A DNA stretch of 34,051 nt from Novosphingobium sp. (lineage in GTDB: Bacteria > Pseudomonadota > Alphaproteobacteria > Sphingomonadales > Sphingomonadaceae), in NCBI GenBank assembly GCA_024236235.1, contig JACKKV010000012.1:1-34051 (forward strand), in the 5' to 3' direction. Position numbers and translations under genes: made by a program. Shown here piece after piece: positions 23,200-31,420 of this stretch (positions are counted from its first letter, which is position 1; every line of letters begins with the position of its first letter). The notes under the pieces were generated by a model. The model was not told where the DNA came from, ran no database searches, and was given only the letters and a program-made list of their open reading frames with translations.

Positions 23200-24333
23200 T
23201 CAGCCGGCCGCGCTGGCCTTGCCAGCATCGCTCATCTGCGCTTCGATTTCGGCGGCCTTGGCTTCGACCAGTTCGACGATGTGATCCAGCATCGCATCGC
23301 TTTCCACATGGTGATCGGTCATGCCCGACAGATAGACCATGTGTTTGCCGTTGCCGCCGCCGGTGATCCCGATGTCCGTTTCGCGCGCTTCACCCGGGCC
23401 ATTGACCACGCAGCCCAGCACGGACAGCGACAGTGGCGTCTTGATGTGCTGCAGGCGGGCTTCCAGCGCTTCAACCGTGCGGATCACGTCGAACCCCTGC
23501 CGCGCGCAGCTGGGGCAACTGACCACCCGCACGCCGCGCGTGCGCAGGCCCAGCGATTTCAGGATTTCGAAGCCGACGCGCACTTCCTCTTCCGGCTCGG
23601 CGGAGAGCGAGACGCGGATCGTGTCACCGATTCCGGCCCACAGGAGATTGCCGATGCCGATCGCGCTTTTCACGGTGCCGCCGATCAGCCCGCCCGCTTC
23701 CGTGATACCCAGATGCAGCGGGCAATCCACCGCCTCGGCCAGGCCCTGATAGGCGGCGACGGCGAGGAACACATCAGAGGCCTTCACCGCCACCTTGTAT
23801 TCGTGGAAATCGTGATCCTGCAGCAGCTTGATATGATCCAGCGCGCTTTCCACCAGTGCTTCGGGGCATGGCTCGCCGTATTTTTCGAGCAGATCCTTTT
23901 CCAGACTGCCGGCATTCACCCCGATGCGGATCGAACAGCCATTGGCCTTGGCGGCGCGGATCACTTCGGCCACCCGTTCGGATGAACCGATATTGCCGGG
24001 GTTGATGCGCAGACAGGCTGCGCCCGCATCCGCCGCTTCCAGCGCGCGCTTGTAGTGAAAATGGATGTCGGCCACCAGCGGCACCTGCGCTGCGCGCGCG
24101 ATCTGGCGGAAGGCGGCGGTGGCATCTTCGGTCGGGCACGAAACGCGAATGATGTCCGCGCCCGCATCTTCGCAGCGGCGAATCTGGTCAATCGTCGCCC
24201 GCGCATCTTCGGTCGGGGTGTTGGTCATGGTCTGCACGGTGATCGGCGCATCGCCACCCACGGGCACCGCGCCGACCATGATCTGGCGGCAGGCGCGCCG
24301 TTCGATTGTGCGCCAGGGGCGGATGTGATTCAT
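23200..24333 (-). CDS. ispG: 4-hydroxy-3-methylbut-2-en-1-yl diphosphate synthase
   Basis: This 377-aa [4Fe-4S] enzyme of the MEP isoprenoid pathway converts ME-cPP to HMBPP. The N-terminal TIM barrel shows VGGDAPITVQTMTNT, DIIRVSCPTEDA and CLRINPGNIGS. The C-terminal iron-sulfur domain has SCPSCARQGFD and LGCVVNGPGEARETDIGI, giving the three cysteine ligands. ATG 24333 begins the usual MNHIRPWR; an in-frame ATG at 24378 would add 15 residues, and neither has a clear ribosome-binding site. Confidence 0.96.
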   Translation of the reverse strand: MNHIRPWRTIERRACRQIMVGAVPVGGDAPITVQTMTNTPTEDARATIDQIRRCEDAGADIIRVSCPTEDATAAFRQIARAAQVPLVADIHFHYKRALEAADAGAACLRINPGNIGSSERVAEVIRAAKANGCSIRIGVNAGSLEKDLLEKYGEPCPEALVESALDHIKLLQDHDFHEYKVAVKASDVFLAVAAYQGLAEAVDCPLHLGITEAGGLIGGTVKSAIGIGNLLWAGIGDTIRVSLSAEPEEEVRVGFEILKSLGLRTRGVRVVSCPSCARQGFDVIRTVEALEARLQHIKTPLSLSVLGCVVNGPGEARETDIGITGGGNGKHMVYLSGMTDHHVESDAMLDHIVELVEAKAAEIEAQMSDAGKASAAG

Positions 24334-24519
24334 GGTCAAATCGGTTTTCCAGAGCTGGGAATCGGACACATCGGACATATCACTGGCGCAAAAAAGAAGG
24401 CTTGCGCCGCGCCGCCGATATGGCCCCTTGCCTGCATGATTGCGACCCTTTCCATCGACCGCCTGATAACATGATCGTAGAGTGTAGGAAATCGGCGCGT
24501 CTTGCGGCATGACAGGGCA

Positions 24520-25518
24520 ATGGATGAACAGCTTCAGACCGATCATGGTGCAAGCGATGGCCCGCTGCTGTTCGGGCGGGTTCTGGACGGGCATGGCGGT
24601 GCCCGTCCGGTCGGCTGGGCCGAAGCGCAGGCCTGGCATCCCGCCGCCCCAGGGGAAGTCCTGTGGGTGCATCTCAACCGCACCGTCCCCGGTGTGCAGG
24701 AATGGCTTGAAGGCGCGCTGAACATCCCGGAACCAACCGCAGAATTGCTGACGTCAAATGAAACCCGGCCACGCGCCTTTCGCGAAGGACATACGCTGGT
24801 CGCGACGCTGCGTGGCATCAACTTCAATCCCGGTGCGGAACCGGAAGACATGGTTTCGATGCAATTGTGGAGCGATGGCGTGCGCGTGGTGACCCTGCGC
24901 CGGTCACCGCTGCAAACTCCGCGCGATACGGTGGTGGAACTGGATGTCGGCCACGGTCCGGCGGATGCGGGCGCGCTGGTTACCTCGCTGACCGAACATA
25001 TGATCGCCCGGATGAGCCGTTCGGTGGTTGACATGAATGACCATATCGATGCGCTGGAAGGCGAAGAACTGCATCTGTCGATGCTGGAAACGATCACCAC
25101 GATCCGGCGCAACTGTCTGGCGCTGAAGCGCTTCATGGGGCCGCAGCATGTGGCGCTGGAATCCATCGTGCGCGATGCGCCGCACTGGTTCGAGGAGCAT
25201 GACCGGCGCGAGATTGCAGAAAGCATCGACCGGCTGCATCGTTATCTCGAAGATATCGACACCAGCAAGGAAAGCGCGGTGGTGCTTCAGGACGAGCTGC
25301 GCGCCCGTTCGCTCGCCCGTTCGGAACGGACCAGTTCAATCTTCGCCGCGATCGCGGTCATCTTCCTGCCGCTGACCTTCGTGACCGGCTTGCTCGGGAT
25401 CAATGTCGGCGGGATACCCGGCGCGCACCACGCAGACGCATTCTGGATCGTCGTGGCGGTCTGTCTCGGCATTTTCGGAATGCAGCTTATGCTGTTCTGG
25501 AAGTGGCGCTGGCTGTGA
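24520..25518 (+). CDS. CorA/ZntB-family divalent cation transporter
   Basis: The 332-aa protein has a long cytoplasmic N-terminal domain rich in charged helices (MNDHIDALEGEE, HRYLEDIDTSKESAVV) and two C-terminal membrane helices. The pore motif reads GINVGGIPG, that is GxN with Ile replacing the Met of GMN, as in ZntB-type members, so zinc or magnesium are both possible. The start is ATG 24520; a TTG at 24502 in frame is an alternative. It diverges from ispG and ends in a bidirectional hairpin. Confidence 0.9.
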   Translation: MDEQLQTDHGASDGPLLFGRVLDGHGGARPVGWAEAQAWHPAAPGEVLWVHLNRTVPGVQEWLEGALNIPEPTAELLTSNETRPRAFREGHTLVATLRGINFNPGAEPEDMVSMQLWSDGVRVVTLRRSPLQTPRDTVVELDVGHGPADAGALVTSLTEHMIARMSRSVVDMNDHIDALEGEELHLSMLETITTIRRNCLALKRFMGPQHVALESIVRDAPHWFEEHDRREIAESIDRLHRYLEDIDTSKESAVVLQDELRARSLARSERTSSIFAAIAVIFLPLTFVTGLLGINVGGIPGAHHADAFWIVVAVCLGIFGMQLMLFWKWRWL

Positions 25519-25531
25519 CGATCCCGGGGCA

Positions 25532-25572
25532 GGCGGAAGGATGCGTGGCCTGAACCTGCGCAACCTTCCGCC
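25532..25572. terminator. Long hairpin between convergent genes
   Basis: GGCGGAAGG (25532-25540) pairs with CCTTCCGCC (25564-25572); beyond an A-A mismatch the stem continues with TGCG/CGCA, leaving a 13-nt loop. It lies between the corA-like stop (25518) and the convergent outer-membrane gene stop (25581). It could end both transcripts, but no T-run follows on either strand. Confidence 0.55.
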
Positions 25573-25580
25573 CGCTCGGG

Positions 25581-26681
25581 TCAGAATGTCTGGCTGATAT
25601 TGAAATTCAGCCCGAAATCCTTGCGCAGCTGGAACCCGTTGAGATCCTGATGGATCGGCAGATTCGCTTCTGCTCCCAGGGTCAGACCGCGTGCGATCAC
25701 TGCATTGGCGCCCAGTCCGGCTTCCACCATCTGGCCGCCGTAATTGGCTTGCCGGTCAGGCGGGGACAGGTGATTGTGCGGCCCGTCGTAATGGCCGCGA
25801 ATCTTGCCCTGATCGCTGTAGGACAGGCGGGCGGAGAGCGAAAACCGGTCGTCCAGCCTTGCGGCGGTCCAGACGCTGGCGGCCACCCGGTCACCCAGCG
25901 CATAACCGCTGCGGTTGGTGTGATCGAGGCGGATCACCCCGCTGGCCTGCGCCCCCCAGCTCAGCGTATCGGTCAGCTTGCCGCGCAGCGTGAGCGAGGG
26001 TTCAAGATCCCAGGTGCCTGACCCCGGCTGCATCCCGTAATGAACGTAGCTGCCATCGTCATTCTTGCGCGAAACGCTGCCGGTGGGGGCGGAGACGAGC
26101 AGGCCGGCGTGAGCAGACAGCTTGGGCGCGCGCGACAGGGCGACCAGCGCGCCCAGCTTGGTGTCGCCGATGCCGCTGACCGCGTGAGTCATCGTTTCGC
26201 CCGGCATCAACGTGTGATGGCCACCGTGATCCGTGCCCATCGGCGGCATGGCGATGCCGAGCATCGTCATTTCCATGCGCATCCACATCGGCATGGCCAT
26301 CAGCGTGATGCGTTCATTGGGGGCGTACATGACATGCGCCATGACCATGTCCATCGTCATCGATTTGGCGCGCACTGTGAAGCCGGCGGCAGCGATTTCC
26401 GCGTCGCTGGCCTTGCGGGTGCCCGTGTAATTGGCTCCGTCGTGGCGTTCGTGCGACCAGGTCAGACCCAGCATGAACTCGCCGGCGTGGTGAACGTGAT
26501 CGCCCATCATGCCCGCCGGGCCTTGTGCCTCGGGCGCTGTGCCTACGGCGTCGGGATGGCCGATGACCACGACCCTGTCCTTGTCGGTGCTGTCGCTATC
26601 AACGGTGGAACTCGCCAGCGCCGGACTGGCGACCGCAAGCAGGGGCAGCGCTGCGGCGCTGCGCAGGATTTTCGTCTTCAT
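25581..26681 (-). CDS. Met/His-rich outer-membrane beta-barrel protein, possibly copper-related
   Basis: The 366-aa protein has a signal peptide (ending ASPALAS, about 24) and alternating-polarity strands to a C-terminal Phe (FNISQTF), typical of an outer-membrane beta-barrel. It resembles the broad phenol-degradation MetA/transporter-like barrel family, though I cannot fix the family. A striking Met/His belt at residues 105-167 holds 16 Met and 5 His in 63 residues; HVHH at 62-65 adds more. Thioether/imidazole clusters of this sort bind Cu(I)/Ag(I). It follows the DUF2946 gene by 37 bp, and both face left, so they are probably one operon. Confidence 0.7.
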   Translation of the reverse strand: MKTKILRSAAALPLLAVASPALASSTVDSDSTDKDRVVVIGHPDAVGTAPEAQGPAGMMGDHVHHAGEFMLGLTWSHERHDGANYTGTRKASDAEIAAAGFTVRAKSMTMDMVMAHVMYAPNERITLMAMPMWMRMEMTMLGIAMPPMGTDHGGHHTLMPGETMTHAVSGIGDTKLGALVALSRAPKLSAHAGLLVSAPTGSVSRKNDDGSYVHYGMQPGSGTWDLEPSLTLRGKLTDTLSWGAQASGVIRLDHTNRSGYALGDRVAASVWTAARLDDRFSLSARLSYSDQGKIRGHYDGPHNHLSPPDRQANYGGQMVEAGLGANAVIARGLTLGAEANLPIHQDLNGFQLRKDFGLNFNISQTF

Positions 26682-26718
26682 GAAATATACTCTCGCTTGA
26701 TCTGAAACATTTGCGGAA

Positions 26719-27105
26719 TCAGGCGAGTGGGGGCGGCCCCCGGGTTGGCGGGCGTGGCCCGTGGGGATAGGGCGCGATGGCAACCGCTCGCAGCACCGGC
26801 TGGGGCAGCGCCTGCGGTTCCAGCAGCGGCGCCAGCACGGGCAGATCGGGCAGGGCGGCGCCTGTGGTCGGCATGCCGTAAGGGCAGGTTTCGCGCGGGG
26901 TTTCATGGCCGGGCGCATCCTTGTGGACCTTGCCGTCCGCATCCATGACAGCCACTAGCGGGCCTGCGCCGGTACACAGGGCGATGCGCACACCGTCCTG
27001 CCCCGCTGCTGGCATCCACCCGGAAGGAACCAGCGCCTTCACGCACACCAGCGCTGCGATCAGCAGCCACAGCAAGGTGGTACGGACAGGAAGGCGGCGA
27101 TTCAT
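26719..27105 (-). CDS. DUF2946 family protein
   Basis: This 128-aa protein has an N-terminal membrane/signal helix (LLWLLIAALVCVKALVPSGWMP) and the DUF2946 pattern of IALCTGAGPLVAVMDADGK with a second Cys in CPYGMP, followed by a Pro-rich tail. Family members are often found beside TonB receptors and copper genes; their function is not established. The two conserved Cys and nearby His (KVHKDAPGHE) would allow metal or haem-related binding. It is the first gene of the pair with the Met-rich barrel protein. Confidence 0.8.
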   Translation of the reverse strand: MNRRLPVRTTLLWLLIAALVCVKALVPSGWMPAAGQDGVRIALCTGAGPLVAVMDADGKVHKDAPGHETPRETCPYGMPTTGAALPDLPVLAPLLEPQALPQPVLRAVAIAPYPHGPRPPTRGPPPLA

Positions 27106-27156
27106 GGCGCTGGCGCCGATAGTCTGCCCGACCGTTGCGGTAAAGCGCGAATGCGC

Positions 27157-28071
27157 TTATTCCGACGTGGCGTGCTTGTCCGCCTTCCGCTTGCCGAAGC
27201 GCAGCTCGCTTTCCAGCCGGGCGCGCAGCTGGGCATAGAACGCTTCGAGGAAGGCCCGTTCATCGCCGCGACCTGTGGTCCAGCCGATCTTGGCGCAGAT
27301 GGTTTCGGCAACCTGCGCCATGGCATCGGCGCGATTGTCGCGCAGGATGCGTTCCAGCACCTGCAGTTCATATTCGCCATAAATGCCCAGTTCCGCTTCG
27401 CCAAAGCGATAGGCATGGCTGCCCTGCACCTCCTCCTGCCCCAATGCCGCCCGGCTGACGTCCAGCGCGCCTTCGCGGCGGCGGCCCGGCGCTTCGACGA
27501 CGAAGGTTCCGGCCACCAGATCGCCCGCGCGCATCGCGTCGCGGTTGAAGAATGGGAAGGTCATGAAGATCGCGAACCAGGCCAGCGCGGCCAGCCCCGC
27601 CAGCCCACCATCGCCGCTCTGCGCGCCTGCCACCAGCACCAGCGGCAGGAACAGTTCGATATCACGCAGCAGGTTGCGGGCGATCACCGCCTCTGCCGTC
27701 AGCCGCCCGCCATCGCGCGCGGCGATGCGGATGCCGGTGATCCGCTTGCCCGGCGTCGCGCCGCGCGGGCCCAGTTCGAAATAGAGGAAATAGGCGTAGC
27801 GGAAGAGGAACATCATGATCAGCCAGACCACGGCCAGCAGTTCCAGCGGGCCGCCCGCGCTCAACCCGCTGACGCCGAACACCCCGAAGGCAAGATACAT
27901 CAGCAGCAGGGTGACCACCAGCATGGTGACATGAATGAGGATGAAATCGAGGATGATCGCACCCGCCCGCGCGCCGCGGCTGGCGATGGTGAGGTTGAGC
28001 GCCAACCCTTCGGGGGTGATCAGTTCGCGGTGGCGTTTCGCTTCGCGCGCAAGATGGGGGGCAGTGGCCAT
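27157..28071 (-). CDS. RDD-family membrane protein with long cytoplasmic C-terminus
   Basis: The 304-aa protein has an RDD-like domain in residues 25-200: four hydrophobic segments and the GATPGKRITGIRI signature. The remaining 100 residues are soluble and helical (YELQVLERILRDNRADAMAQ, then FLEAFYAQLRARLESELRFGKRKAD), unusual for small RDD proteins. It is the last gene of the moxR operon, 2 bp after the spoIIM-like stop. A short hairpin (27143-27148/27153-27158) overlaps its stop codon. The role is unknown; RDD proteins have been proposed as ion or compatible-solute transporters. Confidence 0.85.
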   Translation of the reverse strand: MATAPHLAREAKRHRELITPEGLALNLTIASRGARAGAIILDFILIHVTMLVVTLLLMYLAFGVFGVSGLSAGGPLELLAVVWLIMMFLFRYAYFLYFELGPRGATPGKRITGIRIAARDGGRLTAEAVIARNLLRDIELFLPLVLVAGAQSGDGGLAGLAALAWFAIFMTFPFFNRDAMRAGDLVAGTFVVEAPGRRREGALDVSRAALGQEEVQGSHAYRFGEAELGIYGEYELQVLERILRDNRADAMAQVAETICAKIGWTTGRGDERAFLEAFYAQLRARLESELRFGKRKADKHATSE

Positions 28072-28073
28072 GG

Positions 28074-29132
28074 TCAGTCCGCCCCCATCGCCGGGCGGCG
28101 GCGCAGCACGTAGAAATAGGCGACCCAGAAGGCCAGCATCGCCCCGCCGATGGCAAAGCGCGCCGGGGTGACATTCACCAGCTGGCGCACGAAACCTTCC
28201 AGGAATGCCGCCACCATCAGCATCACCACCACGCCGGTCATCACGATCGCTGCGCGCTGCCCGCTTTGCGCGGCGGCAGCCAGGATCGACCGGTTGCCCG
28301 GAAAGGCCATGTTGCGCCCGACGTGAATCCCCGCCCCGCCAGCCAGCAGAATTGCGAACAGTTCGGTCGTGCCGTGCACGCTCAGCCAGGCGACGAAATC
28401 GGTGCCAAGCCCGGCCCCGTCGAAGAGCCACAACATTGCCCCCAGCAGCGCCATGTTGTGAATCAGCAGCAGGATCGAGGGCACGCCAAAGGCAAAACCC
28501 AGCGCAAAGGCCAGGATCGCGACCTTGGTGTTGTTGCCGAACAGATAGGCGGCAAAGGCGGACAGGCCGGTGGTTCCCTGCTGCTCCCCGAAGATCGTCG
28601 ATCGCAGCGTATCGGCAGAGGCGCCGGGCGCGCGCTGCCCGCCGAATTCACCCGGAACCAGCGCATGAAACCAGTGCGGATCGCCTGACACCAGCAGCCA
28701 GCCAACCAGCGTGCCGGCCACCATGGCGGCCAGCGCGATCAGCACGTCGGGCGTGATCGCGCGTACCGCCTCGCTCCACCCGCCGCCGAAGAAACGCCGC
28801 AGCCAGCTGCCGAGCGAGCTGCGCGTGCCATAGAGCTGGAACCAGGCGCGCTGCACCAGCGTTTCGAGGTAATTGAGCGTGGCCGCATCCAGCGTGGTTT
28901 CGCGGGCAATCGCCAGGCTCGATGCGGCCATGCGATAGAGCGCAGGCAGGGCGAGCAAATCATCGTCGGAAATGCGCCGCAAGCGCCCCGCTTCCAGGCG
29001 GGCGACAATCGCTTCCAACCGCTGCCAGTCACCCTGCCGTTCCAGCCGAAACCGGTCCGAACGCAGCGCGGCGGCATCCAGATCCGGTGTGGCCCCTGCC
29101 TTGCGGCGGCGAAAGAAATCCATCAGCGCCAT
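28074..29132 (-). CDS. SpoIIM-like (stage II sporulation M family) membrane protein
   Basis: The 352-aa protein has a cytoplasmic helical N-terminal third (residues 1-120, rich in Arg/Leu, WQRLEAIVARLEAGRLRR), then a SpoIIM-type membrane domain with five or six helices, including FGNNTKVAILAFALGFAFG and SVHGTTELFAILLAGGAGIHVG. In non-sporulating bacteria the family travels with MoxR/DUF58 genes and has no sporulation role. Its start overlaps the DUF58 stop by one base (TGATG). Confidence 0.88.
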   Translation of the reverse strand: MALMDFFRRRKAGATPDLDAAALRSDRFRLERQGDWQRLEAIVARLEAGRLRRISDDDLLALPALYRMAASSLAIARETTLDAATLNYLETLVQRAWFQLYGTRSSLGSWLRRFFGGGWSEAVRAITPDVLIALAAMVAGTLVGWLLVSGDPHWFHALVPGEFGGQRAPGASADTLRSTIFGEQQGTTGLSAFAAYLFGNNTKVAILAFALGFAFGVPSILLLIHNMALLGAMLWLFDGAGLGTDFVAWLSVHGTTELFAILLAGGAGIHVGRNMAFPGNRSILAAAAQSGQRAAIVMTGVVVMLMVAAFLEGFVRQLVNVTPARFAIGGAMLAFWVAYFYVLRRRPAMGAD

Positions 29133-30445
29133 CAGCCAATCGCCCCCGAACGCTTGATCGCCAGATAGCGGTCAAGCAGGGCAAAGCCGATCCGCTGCCA
29201 GGGTGCCTCGATCACGTCCACCCCCAGCTGGCGCAGCCGCTGCAGCACCAACGCGCGCTGGCGGGCGAGCGTATCGGCGCTGACCGCCATGGCCAGGCTG
29301 CGCATGTCCTGCGGGTCGGCGCTGGCCATCGCCTCCAGTTCCGGTTCCTTCATGGTCACGAACAGCACCAGATGATGGCGCACCAGCCGCCCGACATTCT
29401 CAATCAGCAGCTCCGCCCCGGTGGGATCGCTGAATTCGGAAAACAGCACCACCAGCGAACGGCGCTTCAGCCGCGTCGAGAGGGTAGTCAGAGCGAGCGT
29501 GAAATTGGGCTCCTGCTCGTGGTAATCCAGCGCCGCCGCCGCTTCCTGCAGCCGGTGGAACTGGCGCACGTCGGAATGGAAGGGCGTTGCCAGCACCGGC
29601 TTGCGGGCAAAGCCGAACAGCGAAACCCGATCCCCGCCCTTGAGCGCGACATAGGCCGCGGTCAGCCCGGCGGACACCGCACGGTCAATGCGCGCCAGGC
29701 CGTCCACCGGTTCGCACATCGACTGACCGCAATCGAAGGCCAGCACGATCTGGTTGTCGCGTTCGCTTTCGTTCTCGCGGGCCAGCAGGCGGGTCTGGCG
29801 GGCGCTGCTTTTCCAGTCGATCCGGCGCCGGTCCATGCCCGGCTGATATTCGGCCAGCGATTCGAACTGGCTGCCTTCGCCCCGGATGCGCCGGGCGATC
29901 ATCCCGAATTGCGCATCGCGCAGGAAGGTTTGCAGCGTTGCGGACCGGACCGGCGATAGATCGGGCCAGATGCGGATCGTCTGGTCGAGCGGTTGCTGCG
30001 ACTGGCGATGGGCAAGGCCCAGCGGCCCCGGCCAGCGCAGCCATAGCCGTTCCAGCGCGCCGCTGCCGCGCCGCTGCGGGACCAGCGTGGTCGCGCCGCG
30101 CCAGCTGCCACTGCCCGGATCGGCGCACAGCACCATTTCGGCCCGCCCGCCCGCAGCCAGGCGCGGGTCGAACGCGATCGCCGCTTCCGGCGCACCGCAG
30201 CGCCCGGCGATATCCGCCAGCACCACCAGTTGCAGCACCTCGCCCACTTCCGCGTCGGCAGGCGCGATCAGCCGCACATCGTCCAGTCGCCCGGCCACCA
30301 GCCCGTCGAGTAGCACCAGCGCGACCAGCATTGCCCCGGCGGCAGGCACCAGTACCCAGGCACCGGGCGCGAGGGCGGCAACCAGCAAGGCCAGCGGCGC
30401 GGCGAGCGCGGCGGCCAGCGCGGCCCGGGCGGTGGGAACGATCAC
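29132..30445 (-). CDS. DUF58 / von Willebrand A-like protein
   Basis: The 437-aa protein has two or three N-terminal membrane helices (ALAAALAAPLALLVAALAPG), a beta-rich middle, then the DUF58 signature (YQPGMDRRRIDWKSSARQ, about 235-252) and a vWA-like domain with a MIDAS-type DCGQSM motif. DUF58 proteins pair with MoxR ATPases and are thought to bind the substrate or metal-cofactor target via the MIDAS site. It lies 12 bp after moxR. Confidence 0.9.
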   Translation of the reverse strand: MIVPTARAALAAALAAPLALLVAALAPGAWVLVPAAGAMLVALVLLDGLVAGRLDDVRLIAPADAEVGEVLQLVVLADIAGRCGAPEAAIAFDPRLAAGGRAEMVLCADPGSGSWRGATTLVPQRRGSGALERLWLRWPGPLGLAHRQSQQPLDQTIRIWPDLSPVRSATLQTFLRDAQFGMIARRIRGEGSQFESLAEYQPGMDRRRIDWKSSARQTRLLARENESERDNQIVLAFDCGQSMCEPVDGLARIDRAVSAGLTAAYVALKGGDRVSLFGFARKPVLATPFHSDVRQFHRLQEAAAALDYHEQEPNFTLALTTLSTRLKRRSLVVLFSEFSDPTGAELLIENVGRLVRHHLVLFVTMKEPELEAMASADPQDMRSLAMAVSADTLARQRALVLQRLRQLGVDVIEAPWQRIGFALLDRYLAIKRSGAIG

Positions 30446-30457
30446 GCCGCCTGCCCC

Positions 30458-31420
30458 CTATTTCGGCGCTTCGGTCTGTTCGATCAGGCCCGCGACCAGG
30501 GCTTCGACCTCGCGGCCTTCGATTTCGGCGGCGGGGGACAGCAACAGGCGGTGGCGCAGCACCGCATTGGCCAGCGCCTTGACATCGTCAGGCAGGACAT
30601 AGTCGCGCCCGGCCAGAGCGGCGCGCGCCCGCGCGGCATTGGCCAGCAGCACCGCCGCGCGCGGCGATGCGCCGGACGAAAGATCGGCATTGTCGCGCGT
30701 CGCCCGCACCAGCCGCACGATGTAATCCACCACTTCGGGGGCGAGTGTGACACCCCTGACCGCGTTCATCGCCGCGCTCAGCCCCGATGTGTCAGTGACG
30801 GCGGCAATCCCGAATTCATCGGGCCGTTGCGGCCCCGCGCGCTGGCCGAAGCGGGTGACGATGGCGGCTTCTTCGGCTGCATCGGGATAGGCGACCACCA
30901 GCTTGAACAGGAACCGGTCCAGTTGCGCTTCGGGCAGTGGGTAAACGCCGTGGCTTTCGATGGGGTTCTGCGTTGCGACCACCAGGAAATGATCGGGCAG
31001 CGGGTGCGACTGCCCGTCCAGCGTGACGCGGCGTTCCTGCATCGCTTCGAGCAGGGCGGCCTGAGTCTTGGGCGGGGTGCGGTTGATTTCATCCGCCAGC
31101 AGCAGTTCGCAGAACACCGGGCCGCGCGTCAGGGTGAACTGGCTGGTCTGGAAATTGAACAGGTTGGACCCCAGAATATCGCCCGGCAGCAGATCGGGCG
31201 TGAACTGGATACGGCCGTAATCCAGCCCCAGAGCCTGCGCGAAACATTGCGCCAGAAACGTCTTGGCCACCCCGGGCGGCCCTTCCAGCAGCACATGCCC
31301 GCCCGCCATCAGCGCGATCAGCAGGTGATCGACCACCTCGTCCTGCCCGACGATGGCCTTGGCCATTTCGGTGCGGATGGCGTCGGCCAGGCCGCGCACA
31401 TCCTCAAGCGTCATATTCAT
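30458..31420 (-). CDS. MoxR-family AAA+ ATPase
   Basis: The 320-aa AAA+ protein has Walker A GPPGVAKTF (about 44-52), Walker B LLLADEINRTPPK (about 106-118), sensor 1 in VVATQNPIESHGVYPLPEAQLDRF, and a C-terminal lid (ASPRAAVLLANAARARAAL). MoxR proteins act as chaperones that mature or insert cofactors in partner proteins, usually via a vWA partner encoded next door, here DUF58. Its start overlaps the DUF4350 stop (TGATG), so translation is coupled. Confidence 0.95.
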   Translation of the reverse strand: MNMTLEDVRGLADAIRTEMAKAIVGQDEVVDHLLIALMAGGHVLLEGPPGVAKTFLAQCFAQALGLDYGRIQFTPDLLPGDILGSNLFNFQTSQFTLTRGPVFCELLLADEINRTPPKTQAALLEAMQERRVTLDGQSHPLPDHFLVVATQNPIESHGVYPLPEAQLDRFLFKLVVAYPDAAEEAAIVTRFGQRAGPQRPDEFGIAAVTDTSGLSAAMNAVRGVTLAPEVVDYIVRLVRATRDNADLSSGASPRAAVLLANAARARAALAGRDYVLPDDVKALANAVLRHRLLLSPAAEIEGREVEALVAGLIEQTEAPK

